Source of the DNA: Circinella umbellata
Taxonomy: Eukaryota; Mucoromycota; Mucoromycetes; Mucorales; Lichtheimiaceae
DNA: 64,000 bases
Reading direction: 5' to 3'
Assembly: GCA_025093555.1 (NCBI GenBank)
Contig: JAIWNF010000007.1
Location: 124,001 to 188,000, forward strand
Positions within the stretch are counted from its first letter, which is position 1. Each line of letters begins with the position of its first letter. The notes below the pieces were generated by a model. It did not search any database, was not told the DNA's origin, and worked only from the letters and a program-made list of their open reading frames with translations. The position numbers and the translations under genes were made by a program. Shown one piece after another: positions 27,001 to 39,143 of the stretch.

Positions 27001-27467
27001 TTTCAAGTAACATGTGCCGACAACGGCTTAGAAGCTGTTGAGGCATGGACGAATCATTCGTCTAATCACTTTGTTATGGCAATTTTTGATCATCATATGC
27101 CCAAGGTAATTGCAGCGGCGTTATATTTCTTTATTATCAGCAGTAGTGTTAACAATGTTTTTTGTTATCTATTTTGAAGTGTGATGGTGTCGAGGCCACT
27201 AAACGAATCAGGGACATTGAAGCCAAGGAGAAAATTGACAAACCAATTTCGATTATTGCTCTTACTGCTGATATTCAAGATAGTGCGCGTGAGATATGTA
27301 TGGCGTCTGGCATGAATGAGTAAGTTATTATTGGTGCTATAATTGTCTGCTGTATACATGCACGAGTCCTGTTTTCTCGCTAATGCAGAATCTTCAATTA
27401 TAGATATCTTACAAAGCCCGCAAACCATAAAATTCTTACTGATGTAGTACGACGATACTGCATCTGA
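18096..27467 (+). CDS. Hybrid histidine kinase, class X-like (kinase-like, AAA ATPase, GAF, HisKA, HATPase, receiver)
   Basis: Twenty-six exons, 2410 residues: 18096-18256, 18325-18440, 18543-18791, 18893-18968, 19071-19377, 19467-19509, 19601-19656, 19753-20194, 20271-20319, 20390-20756, 20854-20878, 20949-21869, 21953-22541, 22625-22790, 22895-23469, 23551-23908, 23987-24295, 24395-24924, 25009-25173, 25271-25364, 25441-25613, 25708-25929, 26004-26881, 26948-27105, 27180-27319, 27404-27467. Domain order: protein-kinase-like (1-310; YMSPEQTGR and [10 protein letters not shown] kept, catalytic motifs changed to HGEI and NFG); AAA-type ATPase with Walker A GPGGIGKST (~480) and Walker [10 protein letters not shown] (~625); helical repeats; GAF (~1625-1775); H-box SHEIRTPF (~1814); N-box [24 protein letters not shown]; receiver with EDN, phospho-acceptor Asp in DHHMP, and TKP. 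This is the architecture of fission-yeast Mak2/Mak3 (Phk1/2) and related fungal kinases, which sense stress and feed a phosphorelay to a response-regulator/MAPK pathway. Start chosen as the first ATG in phase with the kinase-like domain. A decayed partial duplicate lies upstream. Confidence 0.9.
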
Positions 27468-30400
27468 TTTATAGCCTCTGCATAATCCGTATTACTTTAA
27501 TTGTTTTCTTTCGATCTTTTTATTTGTCAAGCAAATAGTTTGTATCACTATGTAGTATAAATAATTTTACTTGTAGCTTCAAAGCAGTGGATTCTATTTT
27601 GATTTACCCTTTCACTTAGTTTAGCCAAAAGTCTATATAACAATAAACGCTACCTTTCTACCTTTAACTTTAAAGAGTAGTGCAATTATACGTAGGTGAC
27701 GATAAGTAACGAAAACGCTGTATGGGGTGTGGTAGCTATTACCATTGTGTACCAATAGCATGACAAGGCTTTATTACATAACCAAGTGTATTTGTTGTTG
27801 CATTATCCCCTTTGAGAATGAGATTATATATTGCTCAAATTATTCTTACTAATGCCCCTTTTACCCATTAAATATAGTGTCTGTTGGGAAATATGAAACA
27901 AGTATACGAATAGTTATCACATGCAGTGTTACCATAAAGGTATGTGCTTATGTGTTTTAAAATGTGTTATTTTCTCTTTGTACTCTTTTAAAATGCTGTA
28001 ATGAAGTACACACGTTGTCGCTACCAAACACTTTATCTAAAATATTCTCAGAGCAAACACCAAGAAAAAGTTGCATAAGAACTGCATAAAAAAGTGTTAC
28101 GCCCACAAATCAAAATAGTACTGCCAAGTTACAGTGATTCTCTCCGAGTTTTCTTTGTTTGGTTAACTTTATGCACAAAACTATAAGATCAATTTTTTTT
28201 TGAGCTTTAAGAAATTAATATAAGCAACAACGGTTATAAACATTATTTTTTATAAACAATAGCATATACTATAATATATTACAACAACGTTTTCATATTA
28301 TACGTAAACTAACGCATTTTATTTATTTGATATACGTACTTCTTCTTGGTATAAAACTAAGAATATTATCGGATGGTAATATATATTATTTTAGCAAGAA
28401 TAATTTCGATTATATTGAACGAACATATTTTTTTACAGTTTAAAACTGGGTTATTGTAAATAAATAAACAGATACTTTCTAGACTAAGGCGCTCGCCACT
28501 GCTGTTCAAGAAAACGATATGTTAGCAAAGCAAACATACATGCTGCTACAATAAAAAGCGTTTTTGCTCTTTTTTCTCAAACTCTTAGTTTCCTCAATAT
28601 CAATCGCTTTAATATTATACTTATATGCCCCTCTGCCCATTATTTATTACAATACGATCAGAATACGTGCTACTACTATGACAAAGAGGGATGTTTGCAT
28701 ATCTACTAATGGCATCATATACTCAAAATAAAGACTATCATGTCAAATTAAATATGTATGGTTGACTATATAATTACATATTAAGGCAGTGAGAGATGGT
28801 TTATTAGAAGAAAAAGTATATTATCATAATATGCAACTCACATCCATCATATTAACCTAACAACAACAAATTACTCCGTCAAGTTGACATATATTTACAT
28901 GTTGTCATGTAAAAGAATTAATAAACCGTAGACATTTAAGACTTTATGCAACTAAAAGAAAGTATACAACCAAGACATATATAAAGCTATTAGTTCTATC
29001 AATACATGATATTATGTAACATAAACTACGTAGTATATTTATTTCAGTGACGAATATTCTATTGACAATATTACTATATACTGTATTGAAAGATTTATAC
29101 GTAGGAAAACTAATAATCTTGATATTTTATACAATATTTATTCACATTACTACTGTGGCCTACTGTATATAAATGTCATTATGTTCTTTTCGTTCTTTCT
29201 CAGTATACCTTCTCGCATCATATTTGTCATATCATACACGTACGTAACGACCACAATATCATGCAACCATAATACGTACGAAAAAAAGTACGTACTTAAC
29301 AACAGCAAGGACAATAATAACAAAGCAAATTATATTTTATTTAAAGTAAAATTAAGGAGAAACAGAAAGAAAAGGTACACCATCTTGATAATAATAACAT
29401 TCATATGGCGTTATTTGATGTCTGATGCGATTAAAAAAAACGTGTTTTTGATTGTGTATAACAACACCAATCGATATTGCAATAAAAAAAGTATGAAGGT
29501 GGTTATTTTACAAAACTTTTGCTGGTCGCTATGACATTATAAAGAAACACATGGAGAGAATTGTGCAAACGTATTTTACATCTTATTATTAGTATAATAG
29601 TAATAATAATTATATTTATACGTATGGTGCTGACTGCTAGTACAATACTGCATTTTTAAATTACGTACGTATTCATAAAAAGAAGAGATCGTACTGTTAT
29701 TATCTATTAGAGAAAGAGTTGTCGCTGATACCCTTTTGATAACAATAACATTCTTTTTTGGCTCCCATTTTTTTTTACAATTAAGTATTAATAGCAATCA
29801 AAACTATTACTGCTCTATGGGCAACGCATTCATGACGCAAACAATGAAAACATACATACTATTGATAAGTCTAGTGTCTCGAACTAATTTTCATCGAGGG
29901 AGTTGATATTACTGAATGCGATTTCATATGGGCACTGTATAAGAAAAAATCAACTCGTCGTTTCTTTTTTTGCCATATTTAACTGCTGTTGCACAATAAA
30001 GTGGTTATTAGGTAGCACTGAAATAGCGTCGCGTCGTTTTCCTTAGTCAGAATATAATTTTGCAAAGTGTATATAACTCAACAGACCTTGTTTATTTCTT
30101 CATATCTTTGTCCATACCTCTCGTAGTTCTTCAACAATTATTTTATATGCTGGTGTTGATTTTTGGGATTGTTGCGTTGGCGATGATTCTGTTGTTTGTA
30201 ACAAATGGTTACAGCTGGTGATTGTGATTTTTTTTGCGGTGATCTTAATAAAACGGAACTTTCTGGAAGGAAAGTATCAAAAAAGGAATAATGAAAAAGC
30301 TGATAAATAATGTTGTTGACAGGATCGCCAAATTATTCACCCCACACTTCTGTCCCTTTTAATCCCATAAATGACGTTGTCAAGAAATGATTAATTGAGG

Positions 30401-30560
30401 ATTAAATGAGAAGAAGAAAAAAAATCACTCTCATCTTTTATTTGTGTAAACGTCTATTGTATTTGTAATTATAATATTTTAAGTTGGTACTCTTACTAAA
30501 AACTAATAATAAAGATATAATTTGGGAATTGCGGAAGGTGTGGTGGTGATGATGGAGGAA
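27468..30560. other. 3.1-kb gene-poor region downstream of the histidine kinase
   Basis: AT-rich, with only Ile/Asn/Lys-rich short frames such as 29181-29534, which have no domain features and no codon pattern like the real genes. No RNA gene or repeat recognised by eye. Confidence 0.55.
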
Positions 30561-30566
30561 TTTTGG

Positions 30567-31233
30567 ATATACATTTTCATATGAAAGAGATGTGGGTTTC
30601 TTATTATTACTATTATTCGTTATCATCGGCTTCTTCAGTGAAATCATCAGTTTCCTTGTTATAAAAATAATTGGTTTCAGGTTCATTATCATCATTATCA
30701 TCTTGAATATCACTTGCTAATACATTAATTACTTCTGAAATATATTCATCATAATTCACGACTTGGAGTCTGCAGCGTCAATCCAAGTATGCATTTTGCC
30801 CATTTCACCCCAAAGGGTACTATTCCGTTAAGGGAGTTAATCATTAATCTAGTGATTATAAAAATATTATAGAATTCATTCGAGAGATTATGATTCGTAA
30901 TCCAATCTAATTGTCATTCCATCCATGTTTTTATGTTCCGAGGAAAGAGTATCACCCCTTGATTAAAATATGTTTTATAGGTGCGGTAAGTAAACTTTTA
31001 TATTCGTTGTTCTTTGTTATCCCTCCTTCACCATACGCGTACCATTGTAAGAAGGTTTCACTATCATCGTATCCAAAGAACACCTCGAAAAGATAGTCCC
31101 AGCTCTTTTTAGGCGAAAATTTCAAGTTATGCGATTGTTCACTACAACGTTTCCAGTAATCATTCATGTTCATTTGAATGAAAATCCAAGCTATAACGAC
31201 AATAACAACGACAATAGTAAAAAATGAGTACAC
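30567..31233 (-). pseudogene. Decayed gene for a putative type II membrane protein
   Basis: The minus strand opens at 31233 with a short N-terminus that is a membrane anchor (FFTIVVVIVVIAWIFIQM) followed by a lumenal-looking segment (DYWKRC, WDYLFEVFFGYDDSETFLQW, YAYGEGGI). The frame runs to a stop near 30952, but shifting one base at a GGGG run near 30957 continues it as GDTLSSEHKNMDGMTIRLDY. Further short coding-like pieces follow (GEMGKMHTWIDA near 30800) and an acidic tail, YDEYISEVINVLASDIQDD to EEADDNE, ending with TAA near 30620. N-terminal anchor plus soluble part is typical of Golgi glycosyltransferases, but no catalytic motif is visible, so no function is claimed. A real multi-exon gene with an undetected intron is the alternative. 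Confidence 0.3.
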
Positions 31234-31339
31234 ATCAATATAACCGGGAGTATTATTTGTTCCACCGTAACTTACATAGAGTAAAGCAACTTTTTTAATA
31301 TTCGATCTTTTTTATTTTGTGGAAAAATATTTCGTATTT

Positions 31340-31987
31340 TCACAAATGCTTCCTCAGGCTTGTTATGTTCTTGATCTGTAAAAATAAAATAATAAAATGT
31401 CAGTTGAAACCATTATTATTATAACTAACTTTGACGTTTTCCCAGTGTTCTTCCTTCCTACCTTACCTTATTAATATTTGTGATGTGGGAAAAATCAAAA
31501 GAATCATTGGTGAAATACGATCTAAATTTTTGATTGAGCACTTTTGCCTTTTTACTTGTATTTAGCAACTTGAGTTGAGATCCAATACTGTCATCATCAA
31601 TATCAATTATATTATTTTTGCTGAGCCTGCCATATATAAAATCCATATTATTAATATGAGTAAAGCAAGCAAATATCTAATATGGCTTCTTACCCATAAA
31701 AGTAGTTGCTCTTGCTACCAGTGACCACAATACTATCAGCAAGTGCAAGTGTTAAAAGATTTGATCCAACATTGCAAAATTGATTTGGTAACTTTATTGA
31801 GTCAGGGGTCTAGAAAAAAAGAACAGAACAATTAGTTCGGGTACTATTAACGCTTGATAAACTATTATGCAACGCAGTAATTCAAATTACCTTATATGTT
31901 TTCACTTTTTTCGTTTGCTTGTCAGCAAAACGAGGAGATATTTTTTTTCGGGTTGTTGATGATGAGGAAATACTAGCAGTACTACTA
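31340..31987 (-). CDS. Unknown multi-exon gene fragment, 5' end cut at a transposon border
   Basis: Four minus-strand exons join with consistent phase: from about 31986 to 31891, 31809-31694, 31626-31467, 31375-31340 (stop TGA). The product reads a Ser/Thr/Lys-rich start (ASISSSSTTRKKISPRFADK), then TPDSIKLPNQFCNVGSNLL and TLALADSIVVTGSKSNYFYG, then LSKNNIIDIDDDSIGSQLK and a basic end. I do not recognise the family. No start codon exists in frame: going upstream, the frame hits a stop inside the terminal repeat of the element that begins at 31988. So the gene appears truncated by that insertion, or has an upstream exon beyond the element. The clean splice chain argues that it was a real gene recently. 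Confidence 0.42.
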
Positions 31988-32370
31988 CAATATACTTATG
32001 TCCAGGCAGCTTAACTTTGAAGCTCCCCCATTGAAAGTTTGAAATGTCAAGCCTAGAATTTTACTAAAGATGAGTGACGAAATCAAGTGATGGAGGTAAT
32101 TTTTTCTTCCTTTTTTTTTTTATTTTCGATCATCTTTAAAAAAAATTAAGTTGAGGTATAATGAAGAAAAGAAATAGACCCAGCATTATCAAAAAACAAA
32201 AAGCATTTGTCTTTTTATTAAAGATAAGTTCAAGAAGAATAGAAAAGGGAGAAAAAAATTACCTCCATCACTTGATTTCATCACTCACCTATAGTAAAAT
32301 TCTGGGCTTGAAATTTCAAACTTTCAATGGGGGGGCTTCAAAGTTAAGCTGCCTGGACATAAGTATATTG
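31988..32370. mobile_element. 383-bp element with ~120-bp terminal inverted repeats (MITE-like)
   Basis: The left arm (31988-~32112) starts CAATATACTTATGTCCAGGC and the right arm (~32248-32370) ends in its reverse complement. The two arms match over roughly 120 nt with only a handful of differences, including the internal ends near GTGATGGAGGTAATTTTTT. The ~135 nt between the arms is A/T-rich and has no transposase. The size, long arms and lack of coding capacity fit a miniature inverted-repeat element. The outermost CAATATA/TATATTG could contain a TA or TATA target duplication, which suggests a Tc1/mariner-like mobiliser, but this is not proven. Confidence 0.85.
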
Positions 32371-32759
32371 AACAGACACCTATCTAGCAACGTTCGCTTA
32401 AAAACCATCAATTCCCAAACTACTGATTCATCTCGATGCCCAAATCTCATTAAGAGAAAGAGAAAACTACTTGCAAACAACTTGTGTGCCTTCAGCGTCA
32501 CCCCGCATCACGTACATGCTAGTCGTACGCCAAAAAGAAGAATGCTATGATGGCTTGCAAGCCTCTTCTTGGCTGCACATAGCCGTTTGCAAGCATAAAC
32601 ACAATTACTATTGAAAAAGCTCTTTAAGAAAAGTTACTTGTGCTCTTTTAGCAACGTTTTAAATCGCATCAATGAAAAAAAATATCTTTATGGGTTAATG
32701 AGAATAATCCACCTTCACGGCCAAACCTTCCCATACTACCACTACAACAACACTGATAA

Positions 32760-34620
32760 CAACAACAACTCTGGACTATACCACCATGGCATCCAACTCT
32801 ACCAAAATCAAGGACTCAAATACTGCTAAAGATCTTTCTTTTCGCCCTTATACTCAGGCATTAAGTAGACACCTTACACCCAACAGCACCTATTGATCCA
32901 TCTGTTTTTTGTCTTTATCTATTGATTCTAATGGACATCCAGCGCATATATGACGCTACTGACGACAAACTTAGATCAAAAGTTTTCATGGTAAAGTTCG
33001 ATTGGCTTTTCCCATTGGCATTGGTCTTGGTACCACCACGCATAGGGAAAATGGTCGTATTATTGTAGAACTAATTACCAAGCTTGTGCTACTTCTCTTG
33101 CAGTTTCGGATACGATATCATATCCAGCCATTCGTTCTCTTCCTCCAGATAACCAGGTTATCAGGATTCGTTTAGAAAAGCTCCTTATCATACAACGTAG
33201 TGAACTAGAAACTGGACTCCGTTCATGTCTCTCTCAATATGGAAATGTTCTTCATATGTGTTTGTATGACGAACCAAGTAGGGTCGGTTTGGTGGAGGTG
33301 GTTTTGCTATTTTAGTAGAACAATTACCAGATATACAGCATGCTGATTAAACCCACAGGATGTGCTGGGGCACTCCAGAAAAAGGGATACCTGTAGTTTT
33401 TTCTGTAACTCGGGCTAACATGTGAGCCTACTGTAGATATTGTCATGAAACAACCCATAATCGTAATGACTGTTCTGATCGACTCAATCGCTGTTGGTTC
33501 AACTGTAATCAAACGACTCATATTGTTATTGCTATTGCATGTCCATACCTTACTAATTCACTTAGTCATAAAGAAAGTCGTATTAGGGCGGATAGTAACA
33601 CCTACTAATATTTCTCAACCCACTTCAGTTCCACAAACCAAAGAAAAAGCAGAAACATTCCAACAATCTAAACCACCCCATCTACCTACATCGTCCCAAC
33701 AAAATGATATTACTACTCACATTGGTTCCACCACTTCAGGTAAGGAAGAGGGTCTAGTACCCAAAAAAAAATAACTTTTGTAGTGTCTACTCTCGGCGCT
33801 GGGTACAATGTTCCTGAACCAAGTAACCCCTCTACTTCTAATAGTACTTCTGGTACTAAGCAATCTCTGGCTTCTGGTGAGACTGTTTTGGACGGCACCA
33901 AAATCAGTACACTAGAAGCAGTACCTGAAGGCCATGAAGATATGATGCTAGTGTTACTCTTAACATGGTAGACGATAGCCTGGCCAGCCTTCTTATTTGT
34001 GGTTCATTACTTCCTCCATAAAAGGACGATGACGATTATTTATACCACAGCTCCTCTGGTTCAGATGATAAAGTTGGAGATGAAGATGAAGATATGAAGG
34101 ATTTTATGGATTCTCCAACTGAACCGACTCCACCTGTCGGGGGATTATCGTAAAACGATAATCCCTATTTCCTTTTTTTTTTTAAGAAAAAATTAATTAT
34201 ATGATAAAAATTGCCTCACTTAATTGCTAAGGTGAAAATCAAGAAAAGAAAAAGAAAAATACCCGCTATCAACGCTGTATAAATTTTGATATATTAGCAT
34301 TGCAGGATACTAAAATCCCAAATACTATGTAATTACGAACAAATTATTACAAATCAACTTAATGCTCAATCTTATCAATGGTCTACATATTGTGAATTAG
34401 TTTGTTTTTCTCTTCATCTTATTATTACCACTTTTTTCAATACATTGGAGAGCCGTCTCTGATATTAATTCTTCTTTAACGAAGGGCGATTCTTTTACCC
34501 TACGCATTATGAACCCTGCTTATGATGCTACTCCCAATGATTGTAAAGGATGGATTAGGCACTCTATGTCCTTTTCCCCTCTATGTCTTAATTGTGAACG
34601 AATGTTATAATTTCAAGGAG
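32760..34620 (+). mobile_element. Decayed non-LTR (LINE-type) retrotransposon, ORF1 and start of ORF2
   Basis: An ORF1-like region with many stops and shifts contains an exact CCHC zinc knuckle at about 33430-33475 (CRYCHETTHNRNDC) and a second, damaged one after it (RCWFNCNQTTHIVIA). A Ser/Thr/Pro/Gln-rich stretch and acidic residues follow. At 34201 an ATG opens MIKIASLNC, a stop, then GENQEKK and INFDILALQDTKIP, which is the N-terminal motif of an apurinic-type endonuclease of LINE ORF2. The frame decays after about 34330 and no reverse transcriptase motifs are present. Remnants fade by ~34620. It is inactive. Confidence 0.75.
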
Positions 34621-36643
34621 TTTCATAAAAATAAAAATTGTTAATTATTATTTCTCTTACGTCAAGTTCATATTTCCTCACTGCCAAATCATAATGCTTT
34701 GCGAGCCAACTTGAGAAAACACACCGCCAAGTAAAAAACATCTCTTTACCAGTCCGATTTGGTCAGGCGCCAAATGGAAAAAAAAACCCACTGCCAAATT
34801 GAAAATGAACCTCTGCCGACCATTAGGAAAAAACCTGTAACTATTTACGAGTAGTTTCTTGATTTCCAAATGCTACGAGTTTGGGGGGGGGACAAAAAGA
34901 GGGTAAAATTGAGAGAGAGGGGGATGATGTTTGGTTTATTATCTACCCATATAGTGTATATGAAAAAAAAGAGGTGAGGCAGTAATAAACATAAAAGTTA
35001 TAATTGCATGAGGCGGTTCACAACTAGCAAAATACGTCACAGACATGCTCACGCGATTCGATCCCATTGTGGTACCAATCCGTCAACAAGGGATATTGTA
35101 AGGTTACACCGCAACAAGCTGTGTGAATGTGAGTGTTGTGTGTGAAGTTATCCTAAATAACAACAACATATCAGCTTGCTCCCTTGATGATAATAATAAT
35201 AATCTTGATAGTTGTTGTGTTGCCTACTTATTTTGACTGCTCTCCCTTGTATTCTTTTTTCTTTATTATAATTATTCTCCTTTTTCTTCAGTGTCAACTA
35301 AATAGAAAAATTTAGTAATATGCCACTCATAATTATACAACTAAAAAGCCCCCTCGTATTTTTATCTATTTGAGGATGATCGTCATATTAATGTTACAAC
35401 TATAACAAAAAAAAAACATAACATGCTATTTTTATCCGAAAAAAAAAATGTAGCTGCAAAAATCGGCTGATAAAAGCAATCATTCAATTTTGAGAGTCAC
35501 CCGATTTTACGCTCTTCGGATCACCAGGGCTGAGACTGTATAATAAGGAAAAGTTTAGTATGAAGGAGAAAGTGAAATTTAGATGCATGGTGGTGGCGTC
35601 AATCAACAAAACAAAATTTATTATTATCATAGTTGTTCTATATTTTTTTTGTATTTTTTTTACTCAAGAACATTAACATTAATATATCTTGGCGCCCAAA
35701 AACTATATTTTTTCCTCATTTACCCCCAAGAATATATAATGAGGGGTAAAAAAAAGAAATTTACTTTACTTTTGGCTGATCCAGGATACTTTGTTTTTTC
35801 TTGGGGCTAATATATAGTATACTAAGAAAACAAATTAGTTGGTTTATCTTCCTTTTTGTATGTCTGTGTGAAAAGTTAGAACAGATCAACCAAATGTAAT
35901 AGATCTACTATTGAGGGACGTACCTAATATATTGTATATATTTTTTATACGTACGTATGATACGATAAGGTTAAAAAACAATTTCTTTTCTTTGATGGAT
36001 CTAGCCACACAATAAGTTCTAAAACGCTTTAGAATAAATATAATGTCAATGAGGTAAAAAAAAGAGAATATGATAATAATCAATATTTATATAGAAAATA
36101 TGATATGATTGCGGGCTCTTGGCCTCATCCCACTGTGTATTAATTATAAGTTAGGGCTATAAACAACAGCTAAAAAAATTCAAAGTGAAAGTCTACAATG
36201 GATGCCCAAGTCAGAGTTATATGTAAAAGTCATTCCACTGCGGATTGGTCTTATCCAATTGTCAGTTGTTTATTGATTGCGGTGTGTGGAACAGAACAAA
36301 CGCTCAGTTTAATTAACTTAGAATCAGCCTACTGTGGGATGAGACTTTTTTTTTTCGTACAATTTTGACTTGGACATCCATTGTAATATAGCCCCCAACA
36401 TATTTTTTTTTTGCTTTTCCAAATCAGGCTAAGGTATTAGAATGTGAGAGTGATGTATTGTTTCTAAATCTCCGTAAAGCTTTTATATAATCCTTCAAGT
36501 TTCACACCAAAAAATAATAACTTATCTTTTCTTCTTCTTTCTCTTTTCTAAATCTTTGTTGTCATTTTATTTTATTTTATCCAAAGTAAAGATACACATC
36601 ACCCCTACTTACTCAATTATTCGTATAAGAATATATAATCTTA
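34621..36643. other. 2-kb spacer upstream of the DMA1-like gene
   Basis: No gene seen. It holds several near-repeats of the type CTGCCAAAT between 34680 and 34800, a small TTTACCCC/GGGGTAAA hairpin near 35722-35750, the inverted repeats at 36124-36384 (separate entry), and TC-rich DNA at 36525-36560 that probably belongs to the DMA1-like promoter. Confidence 0.5.
36124..36384. repeat. Two interleaved inverted-repeat pairs
   Basis: Pair 1: CTCATCCCAC at 36124-36133 and GTGGGATGAG at 36334-36343, perfect. Pair 2: ACAATGGATGCCCAAGTCA at 36195-36213 and its reverse complement with one mismatch at 36366-36384. The order is left-1, left-2, right-1, right-2, so the pairs overlap rather than nest. 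This may be the scar of one small element inserted across the end of another. Confidence 0.7.
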
Positions 36644-38604
36644 ATGGCTGATTTTATCTGTCTAGCGGTGGCATCACAGTATCCTGAACATCATACCACA
36701 AGTGTGGAATCACCGACTCCTATAGCAACTTCCTCGTCTTCTTTTAGACGCTCATTAAATGCAGCAACTCTTCTTGGTGGTCGTCGACAATCAAAATCTT
36801 CTGAGTCTGTTCCATCCCCCAACAATAACAACAATGATAACAACATATCAATGCATGTTCGTATTGTTCCAAGTATAGACAATCCACGACGTAGTCTTAT
36901 ATTTGACATTATCGATAGAGAGCTTAAAGGTGGAACGGCAGTCAAAATAGGTCGATTTACTGATCGATCCATTACAACAAACCATATTTCATTCAAAAGT
37001 AAAGTTGTTTCTCGGACACATTGTGAAATTTGGGTTGATTCTGAAGATGGCAAGGTAAAAATTAAAGAATTAAAAAGTAACCTATAGAACAGTTACACAA
37101 TATATTTTATTTTTTCTTGTGTCACTCCACACAGCAACAATTCAAGTATGACCTACATAATATAACTCACATGATGTTGTAATTTTCATTACCTCTTACA
37201 TATTTATATATAGCTTTACATACGGGATACAAAATCATCATCTGGGACATTTGTTAATCATGGCCGACTTGGTGCTGCAAATCAAGAAAGCAAACCTGTG
37301 GAGATTCACAACGGTGATATTATACAATTAGGTGTCGACTACCAAGGTGGTGTAGAAGAAATGTATAGAGCAGTCAAGATGCGCTTTGAATTGAATCGTC
37401 GACCGCAACCATTAATTAACTCTTCAACTCTTGCACAATTTGTAAAAAAAGAGCAAGATCACGGACATGTAAACAGTAGTAGTTCCGCCGTTGATGAATG
37501 CTGCATCTGTCTTTATGCCATGGCTCCTTTCCAAGCACTATTTGTCGCCCCTTGCTGTCATAGCTATCATTTTAAATGCATACGACCCCTTCTGGAAAGC
37601 TATCCGGGTTTTCAGTGTCCGTTGTGTCGTACTTATTCAGATTTAGAAGCAAGTGTTGAAGAATTTAATGAATCTGTCACAGAAGATAATTCATCACAAT
37701 CTCATAATCATCATCAAAAAAGAGAAGAGCAAAATGTTAGTGCAGCTCGTGCTGGCGCTTGTACAACAGATACTACTGACGAAGATGATTATGTTGATGA
37801 TGTAGAAATTGCTGGAGGTCAACATGAACTGGGAGTCTCTTCACAACAGCGACCACAACCACAATCACAACAGTCAACATCATCATCACATCATCAACCA
37901 GACCCCTTGGATACCACCCTTGTGCTTTCACCCTCAAACCTGTCAGGAATCCTGTCGAACCCGTTGTCGCCATCAGGTAACGTCTTTTTTTTACTTTTAT
38001 ATTTTTTGATAGGGAAGGAATAAAAAGGAGGAAGGGGGGGGGATCTCGAAGAAGAGGGAATTTTATTATGGGAGAAATTAAATATGATTTAAGTTATAAA
38101 CAATAATAATAATGTATTGTTAAAAAAACAGGTCAAGAGCATCAGCATGCTCGTGCAATAATGGATTCAAGTAATACCACTAGCCCAACAACACCAAATT
38201 CTCGTCGAAATTCAGAACAGCATAACCAACGTCGCAATACAGCTACAAATTTTGTTGACAAATTAAAAATGGCCTTCTTATCATCTGAAAAGAAAGTACA
38301 ACATCATCAAAATAACCAAAAACGTAAGTCTTCAATAAGACCATTGTCCTATCCAAATCTTTGGCGGCGAGACGATTCGGAGAATGAAGATGAGGAATCT
38401 GATGATCGGCCGCGGGCAGCTGGATCATCTCCTTCGTCATCAGCGTGCGTTTCACCATCATCCAGTCCACCACATCCGTCTACACGTACACTGTCAGCGC
38501 AATCAAGTAGCAATAATCCACTTGCGGTGCATTTAGCTGATATTGTTGAAGAAACTACTTCCTCTACTACATATGAACTATCCCGTCCTGTTACCATGAA
38601 CTAA
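36644..38604 (+). CDS. FHA-RING ubiquitin ligase, Dma1/Dma2 family
   Basis: Exons 36644-37054, 37214-37976, 38132-38604; 548 residues. The FHA phosphothreonine-binding domain spans about residues 80-200: KIGRFTDRS, then SKVVSRTHCEIWVDSEDGK across the first splice site into LYIRDTKSSSGTFVNHGRL and IHNGDIIQLGVDYQGG. A C3HC4-type RING follows at about residues 230-280: CCICLYAMAPFQALFVAPC, CHSYHFKCI and CPLCRTYSDLE. FHA directly followed by RING in this order is diagnostic of yeast Dma1/Dma2 and relatives of human RNF8/CHFR, E3 ligases that act in septin dynamics, spindle positioning and mitotic checkpoints. The C-terminal 250 residues are acidic, then Ser/His/Gln-rich and disordered. The start is the first ATG after a TC-rich leader. 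No defects. Confidence 0.93.
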
Positions 38605-39143
38605 GTAGTCTTTGAAATAACAACTCTTTCTTCTTTCCTTTCTTTACCCATCAACCACCCCTTTTCTACACAGAAAAAAGAAACCACAAAAATTTCCAAT
38701 GTATCATACAATCAATCCATTTCACACACACATTAATCCCCTCTCTCTCTTTTTTTTATATTCTTACTCCTCTTCCTATTCCTCCTAACACATCATAGCC
38801 TCCTTTTATTATTATTCTTTTTCCCTTTTATTATTCTCAATCTGTATTTACTTATTTAATTTTATTTTTTGTGATGCTAAGTAAATCGTGCAAACACAAA
38901 TAATAATAATAGTTAACAAACTTTTTTTCTATTCTTTCAACTTTATGCAATAATCTAATTTTAACATTATATTGTTTATAAATATGTACATGTGTAAATA
39001 TGTATGTATGACGAGAAAACAAAAAAAAAACAAATAGGGACAGTGTACGTAAGAGGGAAAGTATATCTTATGTATGTGTGATTTACTTTCTTCTCAAAAG
39101 AGGAACATCCTTATAAAGGAAAAGATAGTTTAGGGTATGTAAA
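38605..39143. other. Tail-to-tail spacer between DMA1-like and DBP7
   Basis: CT-rich then AT-rich 3' flanking DNA of two convergent genes. No coding or RNA feature seen. Confidence 0.6.

Noticed and set aside
29181..29534. 117-codon open frame on the plus strand
   Set aside because: Lys/Asn/Ile-rich composition of AT-rich noncoding DNA, no domain, no splice partners and no homologous-looking motif.
34680..34800. Recurring CTGCCAAA-type words as a tandem satellite
   Set aside because: Spacing and flanks are irregular and the words are short, so no repeat unit can be defined.
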